This document shows, one piece after another, positions 14,712 to 24,202 of a DNA stretch of 64,000 bases. A model generated the notes under the pieces. That model saw nothing but the letters and a program-made list of their open reading frames with translations, had not been told where the DNA came from and made no database searches. Source of the stretch: Palsa-504 sp963744005 (GTDB lineage: Bacteria > Actinomycetota > Actinomycetes > Streptosporangiales > Streptosporangiaceae). A program made the position numbers and the translations under genes. The DNA lies in NCBI GenBank assembly GCA_963744005.1, contig CAVURU010000004.1:744001-808000 (forward strand), in the 5' to 3' direction. Every line of letters starts with the position of its first letter. Within the stretch, counting starts at the first letter, position 1.

Positions 14712-17700
14712 GTGAAAGCGCGGCGGTATGTTCTCGGCGGCTATGCCGCTTGGGTGGCGCTGCTCCTTGCGCTCTATTACGCCCTGCCCGGGTTGCGCGT
14801 CGAGATGTGGGGGCTCATCGGCCTGACCGGCGTGACCGCCATCATCATCGGCGTCTTCATCAACCGTCCCACCCGTCGCCTCCCCTGGCTGTTGCTGGCC
14901 GTCGGGCAGGCGAGCTTCCTGGCTGGCGAGATGAGCTTCCTGGTGGCCGATCTCGAGCACACCACGATCCCCGTTCCCTCCTATGTGGATGGGCTGTACC
15001 TGGCCACCTACCCGCTCTACGCCATCGCGCTGATGATCTTCATCTGGTGGCGGACGCCGAATGGCGACCGGCGCAGCCTGATCGACGCGCTTACCCTGAC
15101 CGCCGGCTTGGCCCTGCTGGCCTGGATCTTCCTCATCCTGCCCAACGTGCATGAAGCTGAGTCTTGGCTGGTGAAGAGCATTGCCATCGCCTACCCACTG
15201 GGCGATGTGCTGGTCCTGGCCATGCTGGCCCGCTTGCTGGCCCCGGGGGGCGGGCGGTCCCGGTGCGTCGAGCTGCTGACCCTCGGTGCCGTCGGACTGC
15301 TGGCTTCCGACGCGTCCTACGGCCTGATCCTCCTGCACGTCGGGACGTTCCAGAATGGCACCATCGTCGACCTCGGCTGGGCCGCCTGCTACGTCGGCTG
15401 GGGGGCCGCCGCGCTGCACCCGAGCATGCGGGATCTGACCCAGCCCGTTACCAAGCAGCAGGCCGAGATCTCGCCGCTGCGACTGACCGTCCTCATGCTC
15501 GCCTCGCTCATCGCTCCCGTCGTGCTGTTCGTCGAAGGGTCCCGGGTCGGCGACGGCGACCTGCGTGTCCTCGCGGTGTTCTCCGCCATCCTCTACCTGC
15601 TCGTGCTGTCCCGGCTGTGGGACGTGGCCACCTCGCACGGCCGGGCCCTAGAGCGAGAACGGGTGGTGCGGCAGGCCGGCGGGTCCCTGGTCGCCGCGGT
15701 CAGCGTCAACCAGGCCGCCGTCGCGGTCCGGTCCGCGATCGACACCCTGCTCGGCACGTCCGCGCACGAGGTGCTGTTCATGGTCCGGATCGACGGCGCC
15801 TTCCACGCGGTGGCCGCCGTCTCGGCCGACCCGGTGCCGATGCGGCGCCTCGGCGCGCTGGCCGAAAGCTGGCTGCCGCCCGGGACCGAATCCGTGCCGC
15901 GCCTGGTCCAGGTGACCAGCCTGCCCGACCGGGCCCAGGCGCTCGTGCCGGGCTGTGAGTGGATGCTGCTGTGCCCGCTCACCCTCACCGACCGGCCGTC
16001 GGGTGATCCGCTGATCGGGTTCCTGGCCGTGTTCGGCGAGCAGCGGGTTCTCGCCGACCTGTTCGCGACCATGGAGATCCTCGCCCACCAGCTGGCGCTG
16101 GCCGTCGAGCGGAGCATGCTGCGCCAGGAGGTGATCCGGCAGGGCAACGAGGCGTACTTCCGGACCCTGGTCCAGGACGCCTCGGACGCCATCTTGATCG
16201 TGGGTGACGACGAGAAGGTCAGCTACGCCACGCCCTCGGCCACCCGGATCTTCGGCGAGCTGAAGATCGAGGGCGAGTACCTCTGGGACCTGGTCGCGGA
16301 CGGGGAGAACGACGACCTGTTCCGGACCCTGCTGCGGCTGCGCGCCGACGCGAGCCAGGATGCCCGGTACGTCGACCGGCAGATCACCCGGCGCGACGGC
16401 GTGACCGTCCAGGTCCAGCTGCGCTGCAGCGACCTGCGGCACGACCCCACCGTGGCCGGCCTGGTCCTGACCATCCGGGACGTGACCGAGCAGCGCCAGC
16501 TCGAGCAGGAGCTCAAGCACCACGCCTTCCACGACGCCCTGACCGGGCTGCCCAACCGGCTGCTGTTCCAGGACCGGATCTCGCAGCAGCTCGCCTCGGC
16601 CCGGCGCAACGGAGTGGTGGCCGGCGTGCTGTTCGTCGACCTGGACGACTTCAAGGTGGTGAACGACACGATGGGGCACAGCGTCGGCGACGAGCTGCTG
16701 GTGGCCGCGGCGTCCCGGCTGTCCGGCCTGATCCGCGAGTGCGACACCGCCGCCCGGCTGGGCGGGGATGAGTTCGCCCTGCTCATCTCCGACGTCGCGA
16801 CTTCCGCCGCGGTCGAGGCGGCCGCCGAGCGCGTGGTCCGGGTCTTCAACGAGCCCTTCGCCCTCGCCTCGGACGCCGTGCTGGCCACCGTCACCGTCGG
16901 CGTGGCCACCACCGAGGACAGCGCCGACACCGACGAGCTGCTCCGGCACGCGGACCTGGCCCTGTACGCCGCGAAGGCGGCGGGCAAGCGCCAATGGCGC
17001 CGTTACCAGCCGGTGCTGAGCGCCGGGCTGGCCCGACGGCGCGAGCTGCAGGCCGCGCTGGAGGAAGCGGTGGCCAGCTCGACCTTCACCCTGGCCTACC
17101 AGCCCATCGTCGCGCTCACCACCGGCGAGCTGGCCGGCTTCGAGGCCCTGGTCCGGTGGCCCCACCCGCAGTGGGGCATGATGCAGCCCGACCAGTTCAT
17201 CGCCATCGCCGAGGAAACCGGCCAGATCGTGCCCCTCGGATCCTGGGTCCTGGCCCGCGCCGCCGCCGACGCCGCCGCCTGGCGCCGGGACACCCGCCCG
17301 GAGCCGGGCGCGCCGGGAGGGCCGCCCGGAGTCGGCTCACCAGGACGCCCGCCCGGAGCCGCCCGCCCGCGACGCCGCCCCGTCACAGGCTCCGCCCCAG
17401 CGTGGCCCGGGCCCGATCCCGGTGCCCGCCCCCGCGGCCCCGCCCCGCGCGCTCTACGTCAGCGTCAACGTGTCGGCCCGCCAGTTCGGCGCGCCCGGCT
17501 TCATCGATACCGTCCGCCGCATCCTCGACGTCTCCGGCCTGGAGCCCGGGTCGCTCATGCTCGAGCTGACCGAGAGCGTCCTGCTGCGCCGGGACGAGCG
17601 CCTGGTCTCCGAGCTGATCGAGCTCAAGGACGTCGGCGTGCGGCTGGCCATCGACGACTTCGGCACCGGCTACTCCTCGCTCAGCTACCTGCGCGAGCTG

Positions 17701-18021
17701 CCCATCGACGTCCTGAAGATGGACAAGTCCTTCGTGGACGGCATCGCCGTCTCCGGCCAGCGGCTCGCCCTCGCCGAAGGCATCGTCCAGCTCGCTCGTA
17801 CCCTCCAGCTCGACGTCATCGCCGAAGGCATCGAGAGCGAAGTCCAGCGCGACCTGCTGACCTCCATGGGCTGCCAGTACGGCCAGGGCTACCTCCTGGC
17901 CATGCCCATGGCCCCTCACCAGGCCGAATCCCTGGCCCGCATCGGCTCCCGCAGCTTCCCGCGGCTGCCCCACCAGGCCTCCGGCACCGGCCCCAGCCTC
18001 ACCCTGCCCACCGCCGGCTGA
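14712..18021 (+). CDS. Membrane-bound PAS-GGDEF-EAL cyclic-di-GMP protein, frameshifted inside EAL
   Basis: Residues about 1-320 contain nine or ten hydrophobic helices (a MASE-like sensor). A GAF-like region and a PAS domain (about 480-600) follow. The GGDEF domain is intact (RLGGDEF near residue 684), with the inhibitory I-site RECD five residues before it. EAL begins with FEALVRW near 811. The frame shifts by +1 between about 17289 and 17400; EAL then resumes (VSVNVSARQF, LELTES, DDFGTGYSSLSYL, AEGIES) and ends at 18021. The shift lies in a GC-rich linker containing a near-identical 17-bp repeat 55 nt apart. Diguanylate cyclase activity could survive; EAL phosphodiesterase would be lost if the shift is real. 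GTG 14712 was chosen for its AAGGG site and adjoining hydrophobic N-terminus; GTG 14664 is an alternative. Confidence 0.82.
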
Positions 18022-18515
18022 CCCGCCGCACCGGCCCACCCGGCGCAGGCCGCTGCCCCGGCCCACCGGCTGACCTCCGCCGGACCTCGCCGCACTTACC
18101 CCGCATCACGCCGCGCTGGCGTCCGTCCACCCTGCGCGCCGGCCCCTACCCCCGGCCCGCGCCCGCGCCTACGCCCCGTCCGGCTACTGTCCGTGACTCC
18201 GCCCCGGGTCACCCCGGCCGGCCGGCGCCGCAGTCTTTCGTTCAATTCCGCCCGGATTTGCGCAATGCCTAAATGGGCATTTCCCATCGAATCCTGCTGC
18301 CCGAATTACCATGCTTTAACGGTGTCGAAAATAGTTTGCCGTGGCCCAGGTTAATAAGCCTCCTAATGCCCCCGGAATTCGCTTAAAAAAAACTACGGCG
18401 AGCCGGCAAACCTTGCACTTCAGCTGGAACGACTCATGTATGGTTTCGATTCGTACACGGACCATCACGCGGCTCCCGCGTGAAGAATCAACCATATTAA
18501 TGGGGGAAGTAAAGT
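18022..18515. other. Intergenic region upstream of the chaplin-like gene
   Basis: The first 200 bp are extremely C-rich and show no gene. A short inverted repeat AATGCC/GGCATT (18264-18281) may end transcription of the upstream gene. From about 18300 to 18515 base composition falls sharply toward AT, as in developmentally regulated promoters, and the region leads into a strong GGGGGAAG ribosome site. I could not define a convincing -35/-10 pair. Confidence 0.4.
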
Positions 18516-19124
18516 ATGTCCGGAAAGAACCGCGCATTCGCCCTCGCCATCGCGACGGCGGCGCTTGTGGGCTTCTCCGCGCCGATGGCCAGTGCCGCCA
18601 CCATCGCCGGGCCCAGCAACACCGGCTTCAACGGCGATAGCGTGCTGAACCTCAGCGGCAACCAGCTGCCGATCAACGCCTGCAACAACCAGGTCCCGGT
18701 CCAGGGCATCGGTGCTCAGGTGCCGCTGCAGAACATCACCGGTCTGCTCGGCCTGGGCAGCAACGGCAATACCACCACCGTTGGCAACTCGTCCAGCTGC
18801 GACAGCACGCCCACGGAGACCAACACCATTACCACCAACACCGCAACCTCGAACCCCGCTGGTGGCGGCTCGAGCACCGCTTCGAACGGCCCGAGCAACA
18901 CTGGCTTCAACAACGACAGCGTGCTGAAGGTCTCCGGTAACCAGCTCCCGATCAACCTCTGCAACAACCAGGTTCCGGTCCAGCTGATTGGCGCCCAGGT
19001 TCCGGCGCAGGACATCTTCGCTGCCCTCGCCGCCCTGAGCAACGGCAACACCACCAACGCGACGCAGAGCGAGAGCTGCACCAACCCGCCCACCGAGACG
19101 AACACCAGCAGCGTCAACAGCTAA
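18516..19124 (+). CDS. Secreted chaplin-like protein with two repeat modules
   Basis: A 202-residue exported protein. The Sec signal peptide ends ASA at about residue 27. The mature part holds two copies of one module of about 80 residues: GPSNTGFN(G/N)DSVLxxSGNQLPIN, CNNQVPVQ, IGAQVP, a hydrophobic stretch, SNGNTT and a final cysteine (SSSCDS/SESCTN), joined by a Ser/Thr/Asn-rich linker. Two cysteines per module and the GNQLPIN/CNNQVPV pattern recall chaplin domains, the amyloid-forming hydrophobins of aerial hyphae. However, the module is longer and more polar than classical chaplins. No LPXTG-type sorting signal is present, so it would be released or held non-covalently. Codons are somewhat less GC-extreme than neighbours, as often seen in highly expressed surface proteins. 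Confidence 0.65.
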   Translation: MSGKNRAFALAIATAALVGFSAPMASAATIAGPSNTGFNGDSVLNLSGNQLPINACNNQVPVQGIGAQVPLQNITGLLGLGSNGNTTTVGNSSSCDSTPTETNTITTNTATSNPAGGGSSTASNGPSNTGFNNDSVLKVSGNQLPINLCNNQVPVQLIGAQVPAQDIFAALAALSNGNTTNATQSESCTNPPTETNTSSVNS

Positions 19125-19232
19125 GTTGCTGCGTGGCATGATGCCCGGCCTCGTCACCATGGGGCCGGGCATCGGCATGCCGGGCTCCTTTATCCGCCAG
19201 CCGGAATCAGCTTCCGCCTTGGTGCTCGAGCC

Positions 19233-19862
19233 TCAGCGCACGCCCCGCGGCCGGAACTGCACGCTGATCCGCGGCCCGACCGCGTGCGCCGTCTTGGGCA
19301 CGGCGTGCTCCCAGGTGCGCTGGCAGCTGCCTCCCATGACCAGCAGGTCGCCGTGCCCGACCTCGAAGCGCAGGGACCGGCCCCCGCCGCGCGGCCGCAG
19401 CGCCAGCGCCCGCGGCGCGCCCAGCGACAAGATCGCGACCATGGTGTCCTCCCGCGAGCCCCGCCCGATCGTGTCGCCGTGCCAGGCCACGCTGTCCCGC
19501 CCGTCCCGGTACAGGCACAGCCCCGCCGTCCGGAACGGCTCGCCTAGCTCTGGTTCGTAGTACGCGTTCAGTGCCGTCCGCGCCGCGGCCAGCATCGGAT
19601 CGGGCATCGGCTCGTCCTCGCCGTAGAAGCACAGCAGCCGGGGCACGTCTACCACCCGGTCGTACATGGGCCGCTGTTCCGCCCGCCACGGCACCCCCCC
19701 GGTCAGCGCCGCGAAGACCTCAGCCGAGCCCTCCAGCCAGCCCGGCCGCACGTCGACCCAGGCCCCGCGGGTCAGCGGAACCCGCCGCACCGCTCCAGCC
19801 AGCCTGCCGAGCACCGGCTCCCCGGCCACGTCCAGCAGTGACTCCTGCACCGTTGCCCTCAT
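19233..19862 (-). CDS. alkB: AlkB-family Fe(II)/2-oxoglutarate DNA-repair dioxygenase
   Basis: A 209-residue protein with the AlkB jelly-roll core. Metal ligands are H128-x-D130 (SVAWHGDT) and H186 (TWEHAVPK); the 2-oxoglutarate-binding arginines are in RISVQFRPR (R198, R204). The nucleotide-recognition lid contains LCFYGEDEPMPDP and LCLYRDGRDS. AlkB removes methyl lesions from N1-adenine and N3-cytosine by oxidative demethylation. The gene lies directly downstream of a WYL regulator on the same strand, with only 9 bp between them. A LexA box overlaps the end of that regulator gene, so alkB probably has its own damage-inducible promoter. Confidence 0.88.
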   Translation of the reverse strand: MRATVQESLLDVAGEPVLGRLAGAVRRVPLTRGAWVDVRPGWLEGSAEVFAALTGGVPWRAEQRPMYDRVVDVPRLLCFYGEDEPMPDPMLAAARTALNAYYEPELGEPFRTAGLCLYRDGRDSVAWHGDTIGRGSREDTMVAILSLGAPRALALRPRGGGRSLRFEVGHGDLLVMGGSCQRTWEHAVPKTAHAVGPRISVQFRPRGVR

Positions 19863-19868
19863 CCGAAC

Positions 19869-19898
19869 ATACTAACGTATAGTCGAACCTTCGTTCGA
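19869..19898 (-). promoter_or_regulatory. Consensus LexA (SOS) box and probable promoter of alkB
   Basis: TCGAACCTTCGTTCGA at 19883-19898 is a perfect 16-bp palindromic match to TCGAAC-N4-GTTCGA. It overlaps the last codons of the upstream WYL gene. On the minus strand it is followed by TAGTAT (19874-19869), a plausible -10. A transcript would then start about at the A of the alkB ATG (19862), and no ribosome site is visible before that ATG. A leaderless, LexA-repressed mRNA is inferred. Confidence 0.75.
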
Positions 19899-20929
19899 GT
19901 ACTGCTCGACGATGTCCGCCGCGACCGCCGCCAGGTCGTCCCGGACCTCGGCCGGCGAGAGCACCTCGACGTTCGCGCCGAAGCTCAGCAACGTCCGCGC
20001 CGCCGGCACCGCCACGAACCGCAGCCGCAGCTCAACCCACTCGCTCTGCTCCGCCGCCGCCCGCTCCAGCGGCTCATCGAGATGCGCCGCGCACACCCGG
20101 CCGAACACATCCAGCCAGTCCCGCCGCACCCTGACCATCACCACCAGCGGGGTCGGCCTGTCCTCCACGCCCCGCCGCAGCAGGGCCCACAGCTCGGCCA
20201 GCTCCACCCCCTCCCGCCGCCGCACCGGCTCCTCGTCCACCGTCGCCGACACCACCCGGGACACCCGGAACAGCCGCGGTTCCCCGCCCGAGTCGGCCAC
20301 CAGGTACCAGACTCCCGCCTTACGTACCAGCCCGTACGGATCCACGATCCGCTCGCCCGGCCCGTGCCCCGCCCGGCGTCCGCCCGCCCGCCCGGCCCCG
20401 TTCCCCTCCTCGCGTTCAGCCGTCCGCCCCGGTCCCGGCACGCCGTGCCCGCCGCTGCGGTAGCGCAGCCGCAGCCGCCGGTCGGTGAACACCGCCGCCT
20501 GCAGCACGCCCAGCGCTCCGACCGCGTCCGCCGGCCGCATCCAGCCGGCCGGGTCGACCAGGATGCGCTGGCTGGTCGCCGTAGCGGCGGGCCGGAACGG
20601 TTCCGGTACCGCCCGCATCACCTTCAAAATGGCCGAACGGGCCGCGCTTCCCAGCCCCAGGTCCTCCTGCGCGCCCCCGGTGGTCAGCACGAACATGGCC
20701 CGGGCCTCGTCCTGCGTCAGTCCGGTCACGTCCGGTAGCCAGGCAACAGCCGGATGCCCCCGGCTCGGCCTCGTTCGGCGTAAATGGGAACCCCGGCTCC
20801 CGACAGCGCTTCAGCGTCCCGGTACACGGTGCGCGGCGAGACCTCCAGCCGCTCAGCCAGCTCCGCCGCCGTCACCTGACCGCGCGCCTGCAGCAGCAGG
20901 AGCATCTCCAGCAGCCGACCAGATTTCAT
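19872..20929 (-). CDS. HTH-WYL transcriptional regulator, one frameshift between the domains
   Basis: The DNA-binding part (from ATG 20929) is a DeoR-like winged helix: MKSGRLLEMLLLLQ, VTAAELAERLEVSPRTVYRDAEALSGAGVPIY, GGIRLLPGYRT. It hits TGA at 20726-20728. The rest (TGLTQDEARAMFVLT... through the WYL ligand-binding module with GLVRKAGVWYLVADSGGEPRLFRVSRV and the C-terminal WCX part) is read one base out of phase from 20729 to 19872. Family members have both parts in one chain of about 320 residues, so one base is missing near 20730, or the domains are made from overlapping frames (GTGA). It is divergent from the TIGR03086 gene, a common target arrangement. Confidence 0.82.
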
Positions 20930-20979
20930 GCCTCCAAAATATGACGTTACTTGTCAAGTTTGACTGTCAGGGTGGCCGC

Positions 20980-21561
20980 ATGACACAGGAAACCGATCCC
21001 CGCCCGCTGCACCAGCGGGCCATGTCCCAGACCGAGACGATTGTCGCTGCCGTCGAGCCGGCCCAGCTCACCCTGGCTACGCCGTGCGACGACTATGACG
21101 TCCGCGCCCTGCTCAGTCACGTGGTCGGCGGCCTGAACCGGATCGCCCTCATGGGGGAGGGGGCCGACGCCCTGGCCGTCCCGCCGGTCACCGGCGGTGT
21201 CCCCGACGACGGCTGGCTGGCCGCCTACCGCTCGGCTCACGCCCGGGTCAACGCCGCCTGGGCCGATGACGCCCGGCTTGGTGCGCTGATCGAAGTCCCC
21301 TGGGGCAAGGTCCCCGGCCGCATCGCCCTGTCCGGCTACATCCAGGAGATCCTGGCCCACGGCTGGGATCTGGCCAAGGCCACCGGTCAGCCCACCGAGC
21401 TCGACCCCGAGCTGGCCACCTGGACGCTGGCCATCGCCCAGCGCATCCTCCCGCCCGAGCCCCGGGGCACCCAGGAGATCCCCTTCGGCCCGGTGGTTTC
21501 CGCCCCGCCCGGCGCCGGCCCCTACACCCAGCTGGCCGCCTGGCTAGGCCGCCGGCCCTGA
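20980..21561 (+). CDS. TIGR03086 / mycothiol-dependent maleylpyruvate isomerase-like protein
   Basis: A 193-residue DinB-like four-helix protein. It begins with RPLHQRAMSQTETIVAAV and PCDDYDVRALLSHVVGGLNRIA, where the conserved histidine binds metal. A second metal-site histidine lies in EILAHGWDLAKATGQP. These are hallmarks of the TIGR03086/MDMPI N-terminal family, metal-binding proteins that probably use mycothiol. The physiological substrate is unknown. ATG 20980 is 50 bp from the divergent WYL regulator start, suggesting shared regulation. Length matches the family. Confidence 0.85.
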   Translation: MTQETDPRPLHQRAMSQTETIVAAVEPAQLTLATPCDDYDVRALLSHVVGGLNRIALMGEGADALAVPPVTGGVPDDGWLAAYRSAHARVNAAWADDARLGALIEVPWGKVPGRIALSGYIQEILAHGWDLAKATGQPTELDPELATWTLAIAQRILPPEPRGTQEIPFGPVVSAPPGAGPYTQLAAWLGRRP

Positions 21562-21769
21562 GCGCCGCCGCTGCCTTCCGGGCCTCGGCCTGGAAGGCAG
21601 ACGCGTGCCCGGTCCCCACCTCCGCTCAGCCGGAAATGTCAGTACCCCTCGCTAAAGTCAGATATTAGAAAGTGAAACCGAGGTCCGGCGAAAGGCAGGA
21701 GCCTGCGGAGTTATCCAGTCCACCCGGCCGATGTCTTAGGCGCCCAGGCACCTGAGGGGAGGTGACCAA

Positions 21770-24202
21770 GTGAGCACGGTGCTGGTTCCGGGCAGTGCGG
21801 CGGATGCGCTGGGGATGCTGGAGGCGGCGCTGGGGTTCCTGGCCGATGCCGACCCGGCGGAGATGCCCGCTGCGCTGCTGGCCGAGATCGTGGCCGGGCT
21901 GGAGCGGGCCGACTCCGTCGAGGCGGTGGCCCGGGCCCGGCTGCTGGCCGCGTTCGACGCCCAGGACGTGTCGGTCACCTTCGGGCAGCGGACCACCCGG
22001 ACCTTCCTGGTGCACTGCCTGCGGGTGACCAAGGGGCAGGCCGCCCAGCATCAGGCCCTGCTGGCCCTGGGCCGGCGGGACAGCCCGCTGCTGTCCGGGC
22101 TGCGGGACAAGTCCCTGACCCGCTCCGAAGCCCTCCAGCTAGCGCAGTGGACCCGGGTCATCCCGGCGGAGTTCCGGTCCCAGGCCGAGGAGATCCTGGC
22201 CGCGGCGGCCCGGGCTGGTGCGGACCTGCGGGCGCTGGCCGCGATCTGCGCGGAGATCCAGGCCCGTACCTGCCCGCCCGACCCCGACAACCCCGGCGAC
22301 CCGGACCGGGGGCTGTCGCTGGAGACCACGATGGACGGGGCCGGGGTGCTGCGCGGGGCCCTGACCCCCGGATGCGCGGCCATGGTCACCGCGGTCCTGG
22401 ATGCCCTGTCCGCCCCGGACGGGGGCGGGGACCTGCGGACCCGGCCGGAGCGGTACCACGACGCGCTGGCCGAGGCGATGCGCCGGCTGCTGGCCTCCGG
22501 GCTGCTGCCGAAGCGGGCCGGGCAGCCCGCCCGGGCCCTGGCCCACATCCACTTCACCGAGCTGCTCGCCCGGGACAAGGACTCGGTCCTGCAAGCCGCG
22601 TGGATCACCGACTACCGGGCCCGGTGGGCCGCCTACCGGGCCGCCGCCGCGGTCGGCCCGGGTGACGGCGGCGCCTGGCTGACCGGCGACGCGGCCCGGG
22701 CCTTCGCCCACGACGCGATGATCATCCCCGTCGTCACCGGCGACCTGGACCCCGCTCCCCTCGAGGACCTGATCAGCCTGTGCGTCCAGTACCACCACGC
22801 CCGCGCCCACGCCGGGCCCCGCCGGCCCGGCTGGCCAGCCCGATCCGTCCGGCCCTCAGGACGGCCCGGCCGGTTCCTCCACCGCGACCAGCCCGGCGGC
22901 CCCGCCCACCCCGCCGACCCGGCCGGGCGGGCGGCGCACGCCGAGGCGCTGGCCGGGCTGGAGGAGCAGATCCTGGCCCGGGTCATCCAGATCGTCTCCG
23001 GCCCCGGCGGGATCGCCTCCTTCCTGCGCCGCAACCTCCTCGGCCAGGGCCTCGGCGGCCCCTCGCTGCCGCTGGACGTCGGCCAGACCGACGATATCCC
23101 GGTCCCCCTCCGCCGCCTGGCCGCCCTGCGGGACCAGGGCTGCGCCTACCCCGGCGGCTGCGACCAGCCCCCCGCCGCCTGCGAACCCCACCACATCCGG
23201 CACCGCGCCGACGGCGGACCCACCAGCCTGACCAACCTCACGTACTACTGCTGGTGGCACCACCACATCCTCCTCCACCAGCTCGGCTGGACCCTGACCA
23301 TCCACCCCGACGGCACCAGCACCGCCCGCAGCCCCGACGGCACCACCATCCACAGCCACCACCCACCACCCACCACCCAGACCCGGGTAACCACCCGGCA
23401 ACGCCGACCCCTCGGCCAGGAGCGCTTTTTCGCCGAGAGCCCGGGTGACCCGCGAGGTACAGTCGGGCATGCCCCGGAGCTGCGTGGTGATCGGCGCAGG
23501 CGTGCTTGGCGCGGCGGTTGCCGCCCGGCTGGCCGCCGCGGGACTGGACGTGACCCTCTTGGAGCAGGACCAGCCCGGCCGCGCCACCAGCCGGTGGAGT
23601 TTCGCCTGGCTCAACTCCAACGACAAGGCCCCCCGGGCCTACCACGACCTCAACCACGCCGGCATGCAGGCGTGGGCCGAGCTGGCCCCGGAACTGGACG
23701 GATCGTCCTGGTATCGGCCGACCGGACACGTCGAGCTGGCCACCTCCGAAGCCGAGGCCGCTCAGCTCGCCGCTCGTGTCCGGCGCCTGGCCGAGTGGGG
23801 CTATCCGGGGCGCCTCATCGACGCTGCCGAAGCCATCGCCCTCGAGCCCTCGCTCCGCCTCTCCTGGCCTGCGGCCACCGCGGCCTGGTTCCCCGACGAG
23901 GCTTACGTTCTGACCGAGCCACTCATCGAGCGGCTCATCGACGACGCCCGAGCCCACGGAGCCTCGATCCTGACCGGCGAGCGAGGCCGCGTCACCGCCC
24001 TGGCCCCCGGCCGCGTCCACACCGCCGCGGGCCAGGTCCTGGCCGCCGACGAGATCGTGTGCTGCGCTGGGCGCTGGACTCCGCAGGTCGCGGCGCTGGC
24101 CGCCCTGGTCGGTGCGGCCGAACCGGTCCCGCTGGTCACCTGGGATACCCTCGGCGCCACCCCGCCGGGCCTGGCCGTCCTCGTCGGCCCGGTCGGCTCT
24201 GA
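21770..24202 (+). CDS. DUF222 / 13E12-repeat HNH endonuclease-like protein; frame overruns the next gene
   Basis: Start GTG 21770 has an excellent GGGGAGGTG site. Residues about 1-320 are the DUF222 domain (ERADSVEAVARARLLAAFDAQ, RTTRTFLVHCLRV, SLTRSEALQLAQWTRVIP, PERYHDALAEAMRRLL). The HNH module follows: DQGCAYPGGCDQPPAACEPHHIRHRADGGPT (two zinc cysteine pairs and HH), then NLTYYCWWHHHILLH. Recognisable sequence ends near 23430. The frame continues to 24202 through the FAD oxidoreductase gene, which is implausible, so a stop was probably lost to an indel. In addition, a better Pro/Ala/Ser linker (AGPAGQPDPSGPQ) lies in another frame at 22815-22930, suggesting two compensating shifts. These multicopy actinobacterial proteins have no established biological role. 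Confidence 0.75.
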   Translation: MSTVLVPGSAADALGMLEAALGFLADADPAEMPAALLAEIVAGLERADSVEAVARARLLAAFDAQDVSVTFGQRTTRTFLVHCLRVTKGQAAQHQALLALGRRDSPLLSGLRDKSLTRSEALQLAQWTRVIPAEFRSQAEEILAAAARAGADLRALAAICAEIQARTCPPDPDNPGDPDRGLSLETTMDGAGVLRGALTPGCAAMVTAVLDALSAPDGGGDLRTRPERYHDALAEAMRRLLASGLLPKRAGQPARALAHIHFTELLARDKDSVLQAAWITDYRARWAAYRAAAAVGPGDGGAWLTGDAARAFAHDAMIIPVVTGDLDPAPLEDLISLCVQYHHARAHAGPRRPGWPARSVRPSGRPGRFLHRDQPGGPAHPADPAGRAAHAEALAGLEEQILARVIQIVSGPGGIASFLRRNLLGQGLGGPSLPLDVGQTDDIPVPLRRLAALRDQGCAYPGGCDQPPAACEPHHIRHRADGGPTSLTNLTYYCWWHHHILLHQLGWTLTIHPDGTSTARSPDGTTIHSHHPPPTTQTRVTTRQRRPLGQERFFAESPGDPRGTVGHAPELRGDRRRRAWRGGCRPAGRRGTGRDPLGAGPARPRHQPVEFRLAQLQRQGPPGLPRPQPRRHAGVGRAGPGTGRIVLVSADRTRRAGHLRSRGRSARRSCPAPGRVGLSGAPHRRCRSHRPRALAPPLLACGHRGLVPRRGLRSDRATHRAAHRRRPSPRSLDPDRRARPRHRPGPRPRPHRRGPGPGRRRDRVLRWALDSAGRGAGRPGRCGRTGPAGHLGYPRRHPAGPGRPRRPGRL

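Noticed and set aside
20726..20929. Stand-alone 67-residue HTH protein
   Set aside because: It is the N-terminal domain of the WYL regulator cut off by a one-base shift.
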